Notes: generated from the letters alone by a model not told the origin. Numbered from the stretch's first letter, positions 54,919 to 63,473 are shown. The stretch is 63,473 nucleotides of DNA from Serratia microhaemolytica (GCF_004011885.1 NZ_ML137210.1:29475-92947); one strand, 5' to 3'. Program-made: numbers and translations.

Positions 54919-55350
54919 TTCTATTATGAAATTGGCAACTCTACCGAACCTAAGAATGGCAAAATACTCGCCACTTGTAACAATGAGCACTACGTTCTAT
55001 GCGCTGAAGAAGGGATCGGCCAGCTCTCAACCTTGGCCGATTTTGTCCCGGTAGTCGGTGATATTAAAGGCTTTGCTGAAGCGGAAGACACGCTCGACTT
55101 TCTCGCCGCCGCTATCGGCGTGATCCCGGTTGTCGGCGACGTCGCTGGCAACGCGCTGAAAGCAGCGAAACACGCGTTGAAAAAAGGCGATGTCGCCGGG
55201 GCGTCGAAGTGGGTTGAAGAGGCGAGCCAATTAGAGACGTTGGTAGCCAAACAACGGCTGTATGGTAAGTTCGTGATCTTACCCTGCCTTCGCCAGCACA
55301 CGAACACCGATTATTGCCCTGTAACAATCAGACACCCTGTATTAAAGTAG
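54919..55350 (+). pseudogene. orphan pre-toxin module left from an earlier effector
   Basis: In the frame opening near 54919 a short novel stretch leads directly into QLSTLADFVPVVGDIKGF...KKGDVAGASK (55018-55215), a ~92% copy of the pre-toxin part of vgrG1 at 53838-54026. After that the frame reads ATVAKQRLYGKFVIL-like unrelated sequence and ends at 55350. No start, no VgrG core and no complete toxin are attached. It is best read as a displaced remnant of an alternative toxin cassette. Confidence 0.8.
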
Positions 55351-55470
55351 GGTGAGAAAACCACTTTCTTTCCATGTGATTACGTGATTTAATCCGGAAA
55401 TAGTTGTTAACATATCGCGCAAATTGTGCTTTTCAGTCGTTTCTGTATCAACAGTCAATAAGACAAAAAA
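55296..55470 (+). repeat. vgrG upstream repeat, copy 2
   Basis: Second copy of the block at 51431-51595; CAGACACCCTGTATTAAAGT and AAAACCACTTTCTTTCCATG are exact. It is followed by the vgrG2 start at 55520. Confidence 0.85.
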
Positions 55471-55519
55471 TTAAAGCCCATTATTACGCAGCACATTAAC
55501 ACCAGATCAAGGAAACGTT

Positions 55520-57475
55520 ATGCCGGTGAGTGATAAGCAACCGAATGGCCTCTATTTTACCCTCAGTGCCGGCGGCCAACCGGCTGGCACCTTCGCCGTA
55601 GTCGATTTCACCCTGAACGAACACTACTCCTCGCTGTTTGAACTGGAACTTAACCTCGCCAGCGCCGATCCGGCGATTGACTTTGATGCGGTGCTCGATC
55701 GCGGCGCCAAACTCTCGGTGTGGCGCGACGGCGTGCTACAACGCGCGGTTTCCGGCATCGTCACCCGCTTTGAACAGGGCGACACCGGCTTCCACCAAAC
55801 CCGCTACCGCATGGAAGTGCGCCCCAGCCTGTGGCGCTTAGGCTTACGCCGCAACTCACGCATCTTCCAGCTTGAAACGATTGAGGAGATCATCAGCAAA
55901 CTGCTGCGTGAAGCACAAATCGTCGACTACGCCTTCGGTCTGCGCCACCCGCACCCAGCACGCGAATTCTGCGTGCAGTATCAAGAGACCGACCTTGAGT
56001 TTATCCAGCGCCTGGCCGCCGAAGAGGGCATCTTCTACTACTTTGAGTTCAACCAAGGCCGCCACACCGTGGTGTTTGCCGATGACAACGGCATCATCCC
56101 GAAAAAAGCCAGCCTACCCTACAACCCGAACGTCGCGGCACAAGCGCAAGAGCTGTGCGTCAACAGCTTTATCCGCAGCGCCCAAGTGCGCCCCGCCGTG
56201 GTACAAATGAAGGATTACACCTTCAAAAACCCACGCTGGGATGCAACATTCACCCAACAGGCCAGCGGCCAAATCTACCAGCGCACCAGCTACGAACACT
56301 TTGATTTTCCTGGTCGCTTCAAAGATGAGCAGCACGGCAAAGACTTCACCCGCTACCGGCTGGACGCCCTGCGCAATGATGCCAGCCTCGGCCACGGCCA
56401 CAGCAACGACTTCCGCCTGCAACCCGGCATCCGCCTGACGCTGAGCCAGCACCCGCGCGCTGACCTCAACTGCGCCTGGCAACTGATCGCCACCCGCCAC
56501 AGCGGCCAACAACCGCAAGCCATGGAGCAAGAAGCCGGTGACAAAGGCACTCACCTCAATACCGAGTTCCAATTTATCCCGCGCACCCAGACCTGGCGCC
56601 CTAGCCCACTGCCAAAACCGCTGATGGATGGCCCACAAATCGCCAAAGTGGTCGGCCCCGGTAACGAAGAGATCTTCTGCGATGAACACGGCCGCGTGCG
56701 GGTACAATTCCCGTGGGATCGCTACGGCAACAGCGACGACCACAGCTCATGCTGGATCCGCGTCAGCCAGCCGTGGGCAGGACAAGGCTGGGGGATGATC
56801 GCCATCCCACGCGTTGGCCAAGAAGTGGTGGTCGACTTCCTGCACGGCGACCCGGATCAACCGATCGTCACCGGCCGTACTTACCACGCCGTCAATCGAG
56901 CAACCTTCCCACTGCCGATGGCAAAAACCCAGATGGTATTGCGCAGCAAAACCCACAAAGGCGAAGGCTACAACGAACTGCGCTTTGAAGATGCCAAAGG
57001 CATGGAAGGGCTATTCCTGCACGCCCAGCGTGACATGACCACCCAGGTGCTGAACAACCGCGTCACCGAAGTGGGGGCAAACCACCTGGAAAAAGTACAG
57101 CAGAACCAGATTATCGAAATCCTGCAAAGCCACGGACTCACGGTACATGCCCAGCACCAAGTCAACATCCAGGGCGATCAAAACACACTGATTGGCGGTG
57201 AACACATTGAAAGCGTAGTCGGCCCGATGATACTCAGCTCAGCCACCGGCATCCGTCTGGTCAGCGGTGATTCGGCAATACAACTCGATGCCAGCGGTAA
57301 CATCAGCTTAATTTGCAAAAACTTCACCTTCTATGCCAGCCAGCGTGGCCAGATCACCGCGACCGGGGGGTTAGATCTCAACATGGATGGTGCTGGACCG
57401 GGTATCAGCACTGGCCCTAGCCCGGAAGAGATCCAGGCTGCGTTACAACAGGCCTTTCCACCAACGAAAAAATAA
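55520..57475 (+). CDS. vgrG: VgrG spike protein without toxin extension
   Basis: 651 residues starting MPVSDKQPNGLYFTLSAG with AAGGAAA upstream. It is nearly identical to the VgrG core of vgrG1 from FTLSAGGQPAGTFAVVDFTL through the GQGWGMIAIPRVGQEVV block, but diverges in the needle tip and stops at FPPTKK with no effector domain. It should therefore carry a separate cargo. The following genes (EagR chaperone and Rhs-PAAR effector) supply it, the standard arrangement. It is the second product of a vgrG-plus-promoter duplication with vgrG1. Confidence 0.95.
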   Translation: MPVSDKQPNGLYFTLSAGGQPAGTFAVVDFTLNEHYSSLFELELNLASADPAIDFDAVLDRGAKLSVWRDGVLQRAVSGIVTRFEQGDTGFHQTRYRMEVRPSLWRLGLRRNSRIFQLETIEEIISKLLREAQIVDYAFGLRHPHPAREFCVQYQETDLEFIQRLAAEEGIFYYFEFNQGRHTVVFADDNGIIPKKASLPYNPNVAAQAQELCVNSFIRSAQVRPAVVQMKDYTFKNPRWDATFTQQASGQIYQRTSYEHFDFPGRFKDEQHGKDFTRYRLDALRNDASLGHGHSNDFRLQPGIRLTLSQHPRADLNCAWQLIATRHSGQQPQAMEQEAGDKGTHLNTEFQFIPRTQTWRPSPLPKPLMDGPQIAKVVGPGNEEIFCDEHGRVRVQFPWDRYGNSDDHSSCWIRVSQPWAGQGWGMIAIPRVGQEVVVDFLHGDPDQPIVTGRTYHAVNRATFPLPMAKTQMVLRSKTHKGEGYNELRFEDAKGMEGLFLHAQRDMTTQVLNNRVTEVGANHLEKVQQNQIIEILQSHGLTVHAQHQVNIQGDQNTLIGGEHIESVVGPMILSSATGIRLVSGDSAIQLDASGNISLICKNFTFYASQRGQITATGGLDLNMDGAGPGISTGPSPEEIQAALQQAFPPTKK

Positions 57476-57510
57476 TTCCGGTTCGCACCGCCAACAGACA
57501 GGAACAGCAC

Positions 57511-57942
57511 ATGCAATATCACATGCTAGAAGGCGTATTTACCCTGGCCGAAGAGAAAGAACAGATCCAGGACGAAAGCCTCAACATCCTCAAATTCCCA
57601 GCACGGCAATCGGCACTGGTGATCACCCGTGCGGTACTGCCTGACGGGCAGTCGCTCGACGCCTACTACCAACAGCAGATCGCCAAACTGAGCGACAACC
57701 TGCACCACTTCCAGATTGACGAGAAACAGCCCGTCACGCTGGCCGCGACCGCGCAACCCGCACGCCAGAGCTACCAGACACGCTGCCAGTTTGAACAGAA
57801 AGGCCAACCAATGCATCAGTGCCTGCTGTTTAGCGAGATGGGCGGCAAATTGCTCAGCCTCACCTACTCACAAACGCGCGCCTTCAGCAAAAGCGACCTG
57901 GCACACTGGCAAGCGATCATCGACAGCCTGCAACTGGACTGA
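57511..57942 (+). CDS. EagR-type chaperone (DUF1795/DcrB family) for the Rhs effector
   Basis: 143 residues starting 35 bp after vgrG2, with GACAGGAAC upstream. The DcrB-like fold (MQYHMLEGVFTLAEEKEQ, FPARQSALVITRAVLPDGQSLDAYYQQQI, LLSLTYSQTRAFSKSDLAHWQAIIDSLQLD) matches the DUF1795 effector-associated gene family. Such chaperones bind the N-terminal transmembrane helices of PAAR effectors and keep them soluble before loading. The next gene has exactly such a prePAAR-transmembrane N-terminus, and the gap is 16 bp. Function by family and context. Confidence 0.9.
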   Translation: MQYHMLEGVFTLAEEKEQIQDESLNILKFPARQSALVITRAVLPDGQSLDAYYQQQIAKLSDNLHHFQIDEKQPVTLAATAQPARQSYQTRCQFEQKGQPMHQCLLFSEMGGKLLSLTYSQTRAFSKSDLAHWQAIIDSLQLD

Positions 57943-57958
57943 AGACAAGGAGGGAAAC

Positions 57959-60900
57959 ATGTCAAGCGATTTTCTGGCCGCCAAACAGGGCGATCCCCTG
58001 GAGCACAGCTCGGTGCTGGCCGATTTCATCTCTGGGGTGGTCGAAGGGGCGCTTTATCTCGGTGTCGCTGTCGCAGCGGCGGCGCTCACCGTTGGCACCG
58101 CCGGATTAGCGGGGGCGGCCATCGGTTTTGTTGCCGCTGCCGGAGCCGGTTTTGCGGTGGGGGGGCTGATCTCCAAAGGTGCCGATTGGGTTGGCGGACT
58201 GGTCGACGGGGTGCTCGGTGCCCTGTTTGGTAGCGGCCCACCGGATGCCGTGATCACCAGCGGTTCACCAAATGTGTTCATCAAAGGCAAACCGGCCGCA
58301 CGTGCTGCCGGTGCTATCCCGCATGCTGAACTTTACGCGGAGCTGGAACGGCAGCGCAAAGCGGCGGAGGACAGCGTCAGCGCCTGGCAGATCGCCGATG
58401 GGCTATTGTCGCTCGCCTTTGAGCGCATCACCGATATTGGCGCAACCATGTTGGGCTTGGCAGCACCGCGCCCCGAACCAGAGAAAAAACCGGAACAGCC
58501 GGGCTTTTGGGAACAAGCCTGGCAAGGCATTGTGTCGCCGGTAGTGGCAGAGAAAGATCCGTTCTCAACACCGAAAAGCGGCGATGTGATCACCTGCACC
58601 AAAAAGCATTACATGCCGCCACCGCTGTTTCTGGCCGAAGGCTCCAAATCGGTGTGGATCAACAGCCAACCGGCCTGCCGCAACGGTGATCGCAGCACCT
58701 GCGAGGCGAAAATCAAACACAGCCAAGGCAGCGCGCCGGTGCGTATCGGCGGCCAATCGGTGGTGGTGCGTGATATTCACAGCGGAAAAAATGCCGCTGC
58801 CAACTTTGTTGGGCAACTGATCGGGGGATTAGGCGCCAGCGCACTGCATAACGCAATACGTAACGGTGGCCGTGCCGTGCTTGCCTGCGGGATACGCAAC
58901 CTGCGCAGAAAAATCATCTGCCCTCTGCTCAAGGAAGCGGTCAGCTCAGCGGTCGGCACGGCCGGTGCCGCCATCGCTGGCGCTGCCGTCGGGCGTGCCC
59001 TGTCGGCGGTCAGCCACCCGGTCGACGCTGCCACCGGTGCCAAAACCCTGAACGGTGACACCGAATGTGACTTCGTGCTCGCCGGGCGCTACCCGCTGGT
59101 CTGGCAACGCAGCTACCACAGCCGCAATGCGCACGTCGGGGTACTCGGGCGTGGCTGGACACTGCCATTTGAGGGAACCCTGCGCCTAGAGCCGGCCCCT
59201 GACTTACCGGGCGAAGAAGCGGTATTTTACACCGACGGCGCCGGGCGTGAACTGCCGCTGGGCGTTATCCCCCTGGGCGCTCGGCTGTTCTACGCCGATG
59301 AAGGCTTCTGGCTCACACGCAGCATCAACAACCTGTTTTTAATCGAAACCCCGCACGGCGACTACCAACTGTTTGAAGCAGACCCGGTGCGCATCGACCA
59401 CCTGCGGCTGGCACGCAGCTTTGATCGCCACGACAACGCGTTACTCTACCACTACAACGACGCCGGGCAAGTCAGCCGCATTATCGACAACAGCGGCAGC
59501 CTGAACGTCAGCCTGCACTACCACCCGCAGCACCCGCAACGGCTACAACGCGTCGAACAGCATAACGACGAAGGCAACCGCCGGACACTGGTTGAATATC
59601 ACTACAACGCGGCCGCCGAGCTGGTGCAAGTGCAAGATGCAGACGGCCATGTCCAACGCCGGTTTGCCTACCACCCAGAACACCACCTGCTGACCGAACA
59701 CCAAACCGCCAGCGGATTAACCGCACGCTACCGCTGGCAGTGGTTGACGGTGCCGGACACACTGCGCGATGACAACGAAGCGCACCAACAGGGTTACGTG
59801 GTTGAACACTGGCTGATCGACGGCGAACAGTGCCTAGAGCATTACCAGCTCGATTACGACCTGGAAAACTGCACCCTCCGCGTACTGCAAGCGGGCTTCG
59901 GAGAGCACCTGCACCGCTGGAACAACCAGCACCAAATCACCGAATACCGCGACGCCCTCGGCGCCCGTTGGCAGTTTACCTGGGATGAAAAACGCCAACT
60001 GATTGGCGCCACCGATCCACAAGGCGGCGAATACCAGTTCCATTACGACGCACTGGGCAACATTGAAACCTGCATCGATCCACAGCAGCAGCGTTACCAC
60101 ACCGCCTGGCATGCCGACTGGGCACAACCCCTCTCGCGCCAACTGCCGAACGGCAGCCAGTGGTATTACCAGTACAGCCATCTTGGCGACCTGATCAGCG
60201 TGATTGACCCGGACGAGCAGATCACCCGTTACGACTACACCCCCCAAGGCGACCTGATCCGCCAGGTGGACGCCAACGGCAATGAACACCACTACCACTA
60301 CAACGCACAAGGGCAACTGATCCGCCAGCGTGACTGCTCGGGCTACCAAACCCAGTTCAGTTACGATGCCTGGGGGCAACTGAGCAGCCACACCGACGCC
60401 AGCGGCGCAACCACCCTCTACCAGTTCTCGCCGAGCGGATTGCTGCAAAGCCAGTGTCAGCCGGACGGCGGCGAGATCCGCTTTCATTACGACGCCAGCG
60501 GCGCACTGATCGAACTGCAAGATGCGGCGGGACAACGCACACACTATCAACGCAACGTCCGTGGCCAGGTCACCGAACAGCGCGATGCCAAAGGGCAACA
60601 GGTTCGCTTCGATTACGATCCGCTGGGGCGACTGATCCGGCTGCGTAACGCGGTAGGGGAAAGCTACCAGTTTGAATACGACGCACTGCACCGCTTAACA
60701 GCGGAAACCACGGTACACGGCACACGGAAACAGTACCACTACAACGCGTTAGGGGAACTGATCCGCCTGATCGACCACCCCGACACACGCACGCACCACA
60801 GCACCTCGTCACCGAACGGCGAACCGCTCAGCCCATTGGTCACCGAATTTGAACGTGACGCCATTGGCCGCCTGCGCGTCAAACTGACAGCAGAGATGCG

Positions 60901-62662
60901 CACCGAATACCAGTATGATGCGAACCGAGTCACCCTCACCCGCATCAACCGTGCGGAGTGGTTGGCCGCCGAAGCGGAACAACGCCCGCCACAGGTGCTT
61001 GATAAACTGGAATTTGAACAAGATGCACACGGGCAACTGATTGCCGAGCGCAACCACGGCGGCGAATATCGGCACCAATACGATGCACTGGGTAACCTGC
61101 TGGCCACCACCTTGCCGGATGGCCGTAGCCTACGCCACCTCTATTATGGCAGCGGCCACCTGCAACAGACCGACCTGATTGCTGGCGATCAACGCTGGGT
61201 GCTGGCCGACTATCAACGTGACCAATTACACCGCGAAGTGCTGCGTAGCCAGGGCGCACTGCAACGCCAGACACAATACGACCTCAACGGACGCATCAGC
61301 AGCCACCGCACACGCTGGGCGAATGCGTCGACGCTCTCAACGCCGTTGCATGACAAACGTTATCGTTATGATATTACAGGAAACCTAGTAGAGCAGGTGG
61401 TTAATCAGCACGACGGCAGCGAAGGGATAGCACTGGCGCAACGCCACGCTGAACAGTATCAGTATGACCCGGTTGGGCAGATTATCGCCAAAGTGCAGGG
61501 CTACGAACGGGCAGAATACCACTACGACCCGGCCTCGAACCGGCTCAGCGGTGCCAACAGCCTGGCGATGGAAAACCAGATCAGCGAATTTAACGGCTAC
61601 CGCTACCGTTATGACGCCTTTGGCCGCCTGTGCGAACGGCAGCCGAAAAACAGCCTGATCCAGCAACATTTTGACTATGACTGCGAACACCGGCTGGTGC
61701 GGGTGCGTTTTCAGCACCACCCGGAATGGTCACAGGTGGAATACCGTTACGATGCGTTGGGACGGCGCACGCATAAAATTCTGCATCCGGTAGCGCCACA
61801 AGGCCAGCAAGCCGGTGAACCGATCACCATTACCTTCTATTGGCAAGGCATGGTGATGTGTGGCGAGAGCCGTAGCGATAAACCGAAAAACGGCGTGCTC
61901 TACACCTACCGTGAAGGCAGCTACGAGCCACTGGCACGCATCGACACCTTCCATTACCAAGAGGAGAACGGGCAAGTTCACCACCGTGAAGAGGTCTACT
62001 ATTATCACAATCATGTCAATGGAATGCCGGAAGCGTTAAGTGACGAGCGTGGCCGCTGGATTTGGCGTGGTGAAATGAGCCTGTGGGGCCAAACGCTGAA
62101 AGAGCAGCAGCATGGCCACACCGTCGTGGCACAAAATTTAAAATTACAGGGCCAATACCTTGACAGAGAGACTGGGTTACATTATAACCTTTTCCGTTAC
62201 TACGAACCGGTCGCAGGACGATTTACCCAGCCAGACCCGATAGGATTATTGGGCGGAATTAATTTATATCAGTATGCGCCCAATACGTTTAATTACATCG
62301 ATCCGTGGGGATTAACCGGCAGTGGTTTAACGAATGGTATTCCAAATAATCCCGGCGTGGTGAGACGCTTTATGTCTAAAGCTGAATATAACCATTTCAT
62401 GCGACATGGTTTTACGTTTGATCCAACTGATACTCGTGGCGGAGTAAGCGCAACATCTACAAAAATAGAGCCTGTAAGACCAGATGCGATCAAACGCAGT
62501 ACCGGTGCTTTGGGTGCTGATTATTATGTTGATATTAATACAAAGGATAAGAATGTTGAATTAAAAGGTAAAACGAAGGGTGGTATTCCTGACTGGAAAA
62601 TAAAAGATAACATTGATGCGGAAAATGATGTTATAAAGAAAGGCAGGGTTAGAAAATGTTAG
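57959..62662 (+). CDS. rhs: Rhs polymorphic toxin with PAAR domain (T6SS effector)
   Basis: 1567 residues from the ATG at 57959 (AAGGAGGG upstream; the 81-residue upstream extension lies in eagR and was rejected). Order: prePAAR motif AAKQGDPLEH (~6-15); hydrophobic helices (~24-90, VAVAAAALTVGTAGLAG); PAAR-like segment (PDAVITSGSPNVFIKGKPAARAAG, ~96-120, continuing to ~280); many YD repeats forming the Rhs cage (~350-1420); conserved cleavage motif DPIGLLGGINLYQYAPN ending DPWGL (~1450); then a variable ~115-residue AT-rich toxin (RRFMSKAEYNHFMRHGF, GGVSATSTK, TGALGADYYVDINTK). The tip resembles ADP-ribosyltransferase-type Rhs toxins acting on EF-Tu, from memory only. Confidence 0.93.
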   Translation: MSSDFLAAKQGDPLEHSSVLADFISGVVEGALYLGVAVAAAALTVGTAGLAGAAIGFVAAAGAGFAVGGLISKGADWVGGLVDGVLGALFGSGPPDAVITSGSPNVFIKGKPAARAAGAIPHAELYAELERQRKAAEDSVSAWQIADGLLSLAFERITDIGATMLGLAAPRPEPEKKPEQPGFWEQAWQGIVSPVVAEKDPFSTPKSGDVITCTKKHYMPPPLFLAEGSKSVWINSQPACRNGDRSTCEAKIKHSQGSAPVRIGGQSVVVRDIHSGKNAAANFVGQLIGGLGASALHNAIRNGGRAVLACGIRNLRRKIICPLLKEAVSSAVGTAGAAIAGAAVGRALSAVSHPVDAATGAKTLNGDTECDFVLAGRYPLVWQRSYHSRNAHVGVLGRGWTLPFEGTLRLEPAPDLPGEEAVFYTDGAGRELPLGVIPLGARLFYADEGFWLTRSINNLFLIETPHGDYQLFEADPVRIDHLRLARSFDRHDNALLYHYNDAGQVSRIIDNSGSLNVSLHYHPQHPQRLQRVEQHNDEGNRRTLVEYHYNAAAELVQVQDADGHVQRRFAYHPEHHLLTEHQTASGLTARYRWQWLTVPDTLRDDNEAHQQGYVVEHWLIDGEQCLEHYQLDYDLENCTLRVLQAGFGEHLHRWNNQHQITEYRDALGARWQFTWDEKRQLIGATDPQGGEYQFHYDALGNIETCIDPQQQRYHTAWHADWAQPLSRQLPNGSQWYYQYSHLGDLISVIDPDEQITRYDYTPQGDLIRQVDANGNEHHYHYNAQGQLIRQRDCSGYQTQFSYDAWGQLSSHTDASGATTLYQFSPSGLLQSQCQPDGGEIRFHYDASGALIELQDAAGQRTHYQRNVRGQVTEQRDAKGQQVRFDYDPLGRLIRLRNAVGESYQFEYDALHRLTAETTVHGTRKQYHYNALGELIRLIDHPDTRTHHSTSSPNGEPLSPLVTEFERDAIGRLRVKLTAEMRTEYQYDANRVTLTRINRAEWLAAEAEQRPPQVLDKLEFEQDAHGQLIAERNHGGEYRHQYDALGNLLATTLPDGRSLRHLYYGSGHLQQTDLIAGDQRWVLADYQRDQLHREVLRSQGALQRQTQYDLNGRISSHRTRWANASTLSTPLHDKRYRYDITGNLVEQVVNQHDGSEGIALAQRHAEQYQYDPVGQIIAKVQGYERAEYHYDPASNRLSGANSLAMENQISEFNGYRYRYDAFGRLCERQPKNSLIQQHFDYDCEHRLVRVRFQHHPEWSQVEYRYDALGRRTHKILHPVAPQGQQAGEPITITFYWQGMVMCGESRSDKPKNGVLYTYREGSYEPLARIDTFHYQEENGQVHHREEVYYYHNHVNGMPEALSDERGRWIWRGEMSLWGQTLKEQQHGHTVVAQNLKLQGQYLDRETGLHYNLFRYYEPVAGRFTQPDPIGLLGGINLYQYAPNTFNYIDPWGLTGSGLTNGIPNNPGVVRRFMSKAEYNHFMRHGFTFDPTDTRGGVSATSTKIEPVRPDAIKRSTGALGADYYVDINTKDKNVELKGKTKGGIPDWKIKDNIDAENDVIKKGRVRKC

Positions 62663-63054
62663 AAAATGCTCTCGATGATTTTTTTTGCTCTTATGCCTCA
62701 CTACGTGAGGCGTTGAGAAAATTTGATGAAAAAGAAACTCTTGAGGGTGATTCAGTAAAAAAACTATCTAATTTGGTGTTTTTAAATATTTGTACTTTGG
62801 CTGCATTCAGAATATTACTTGAGGTTAGGCCAAGTGAAGCTTTAAACGTTATTAAAGAACGTTTTCTCTCTGTTGATTTATCAGCACACATAAAAAATCA
62901 AGTTGAATATCTCGATGTTATGTTTTCAGATATTAAGGAAGTCTTAGGGGAAGAGAAGTTAATAGAGGTATTAAATTGCCCTGAGTTTCTAGAGGAAAAT
63001 AAAAACAATGAGCGTGTCAAAGAGGCGATTGCATCTGCATTAGATCACGATTGA
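62656..63054 (+). CDS. probable Rhs immunity protein
   Basis: 132 residues whose ATG overlaps the last 7 bases of the rhs gene. It is strongly AT-rich like the toxin tip before it, and acidic and helical (FDEKETLEGDSVKKLSNLVFLNICTLAAFRIL, SDIKEVLGEEKLIEVLNCPEFLEENKNNERVKEA). No family is recognised. An immunity gene is expected at this position; overlap with the toxin gene couples their expression. A rho-independent terminator follows immediately. Specificity cannot be judged from sequence. Confidence 0.75.
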   Translation: MLENALDDFFCSYASLREALRKFDEKETLEGDSVKKLSNLVFLNICTLAAFRILLEVRPSEALNVIKERFLSVDLSAHIKNQVEYLDVMFSDIKEVLGEEKLIEVLNCPEFLEENKNNERVKEAIASALDHD

Positions 63055-63065
63055 TAAATAATAAA

Positions 63066-63096
63066 CCGGAAAGATTATCCAATCTTTCCGGGTTTT
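63066..63096 (+). terminator. rho-independent terminator of the rhs-immunity operon
   Basis: CCGGAAAGATT and AATCTTTCCGG form a perfect 11-bp stem with a 4-nt loop, followed by GTTTTT, 12 bp after the stop. Confidence 0.95.
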
Positions 63097-63115
63097 TATT
63101 TTCAGCTAAACTCAT

Positions 63116-63195
63116 TTACTCTTGCAGCACCAAGCCATTGGGATAATTTTTTAACCACTCCAAGGTTAATTGCTGCTGTTGCGTCTCACGCTCTC
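63116..63195 (-). pseudogene. short coding remnant
   Basis: On the minus strand, RETQQQQLTLEWLKNYPNGLVLQE followed by a stop reads like the C-terminus of a protein, but a TGA lies immediately upstream in frame and nothing continues it. Probably a leftover gene end. Confidence 0.3.
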
Positions 63196-63226
63196 ATTGT
63201 ATTTTGTCCCAAATTATTGATCATAA

Positions 63227-63260
63227 AAAAGGCCGGGACTTATAACAGTTCTGGCCTTTT
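63227..63260. terminator. bidirectional hairpin between rhs operon and SymE-like gene
   Basis: AAAAGGCCGGGACT and AGTTCTGGCCTTTT pair over 14 positions (two G-U or mismatch) with a 6-nt loop and A-run on one side, T-run on the other. It can terminate the minus-strand gene at 63280. Confidence 0.85.
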
Positions 63261-63279
63261 CTTTTAGCTGCAATTTACG

Positions 63280-63473
63280 CTACAGCCTTTCTACTATCAC
63301 CTTTCCTTGTGTAACAAAAATATCTAGCAGTTGGCCTGCCAGGCCAGTTTCTATCAGCCATTCTCCGGCTACATAGAGTTCGCCACTTTCCGTTACAGCG
63401 TCTAAAGCAATATCTTGGCTATGATTATTCCGGCAACGGCAAATAACAGTTTTGATATCCTCTTCATCATCCA
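63280..63473 (-). CDS. SymE-like protein, 5' end outside window
   Basis: Minus-strand open frame of 64 codons ending in TAG at 63280 and entering from the right edge. Its last ~35 residues, LYVAGEWLIETGLAGQLLDI then VTQGKVIVERL, follow the SymE pattern G-x-WL-x3-G-x6-D-x2-V-x2-G-x3-V. SymE is an AbrB-fold type I toxin-antitoxin protein controlled by an antisense RNA in E. coli. Such genes often occur beside rhs loci. The acidic N-terminal part seen here (DDEEDIKTVICRCRNNHSQD) is not typical. Because it is partial, the family call is tentative. Confidence 0.5.
   Translation of the reverse strand, partial: DDEEDIKTVICRCRNNHSQDIALDAVTESGELYVAGEWLIETGLAGQLLDIFVTQGKVIVERL

Noticed and set aside
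57716..57958. 81-residue N-terminal extension of Rhs.
   Set aside because: It lies wholly within the eagR gene in another frame, and the ATG at 57959 has AAGGAGGG upstream and gives the prePAAR motif.

Overview
The window is chromosomal DNA of an enterobacterium (order Enterobacterales). The syntenic block aroP / pdhR-aceE-aceF-lpdA / acnB, the perfect PdhR operator, and the holD-rimI, ybhA, ynb and yih families all point there. The sulfoglycolysis cluster with a class II aldolase, the giant invasin-type adhesin and the polymorphic VgrG/Rhs loci are compatible with Yersiniaceae or Hafniaceae relatives, but I cannot name the species from this window.

Layout, left to right. 1-0.8 kb: two overlapping minus-strand PAAR-type genes, the second cut by the window edge. 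1.4-2.5 kb: a glutathione-S-transferase-like gene and a small membrane-anchored unknown. 2.6-14.7 kb: core carbon metabolism (acnB, lpdA, aceF, aceE, pdhR on the minus strand; aroP divergent), with two PdhR boxes and putative TyrR half-boxes between pdhR and aroP. 14.8-16.7 kb: rimI, holD and acuI (yhdH). 17.1-19.7 kb: tightly overlapping otnK-otnC-otnI for acid-sugar (tetronate) catabolism, without its usual dehydrogenase. 19.9-26.2 kb: a six-gene lipid cluster, ynbA/B/C/D homologues plus a patatin and a short-chain dehydrogenase. 26.7-34.4 kb: a 2571-residue inverse autotransporter with 16 regular ~102-residue Ig-like repeats, five of which were duplicated as a 1530-bp-period block. 34.5-35.4 kb: a decayed IS5-family element. 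35.8 kb: a VOC-family protein. 36.4-47.8 kb: a complete sulfoquinovose (sulfo-EMP) cluster in which the E. coli isomerase YihS and class I aldolase YihT are replaced by an L-fucose-isomerase-like protein and a class II aldolase. 48.0-50.0 kb: a DarTG DNA-ADP-ribosylation toxin-antitoxin/phage-defence operon headed by an unrecognised 100-residue gene. 50.5 kb: ybhA. 51.7-63.1 kb: an orphan type VI secretion effector island: VgrG with C-terminal toxin, immunity gene, leftover pre-toxin module, second VgrG, EagR-type chaperone, Rhs effector, immunity gene. The right edge holds the end of a SymE-like gene.

How the genes work together. The sulfoglycolysis cluster reads as a full pathway: import (two GPH carriers), release from glycoside (YihQ), mutarotation, isomerisation, phosphorylation (YihV), aldol cleavage, reduction of sulfolactaldehyde (YihU), and control by a DeoR repressor (YihW). 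The ynb-type cluster holds enzymes for CDP-diacylglycerol synthesis, head-group transfer, dephosphorylation, acyl hydrolysis and methylation, so it looks like a dedicated pathway to a modified phospholipid whose product is unknown; this is the least explained system in the window. The T6SS genes are effectors and delivery tips only. No structural T6SS genes are present, so they must rely on an apparatus encoded elsewhere.

No rRNA or tRNA gene and no CRISPR array was seen.
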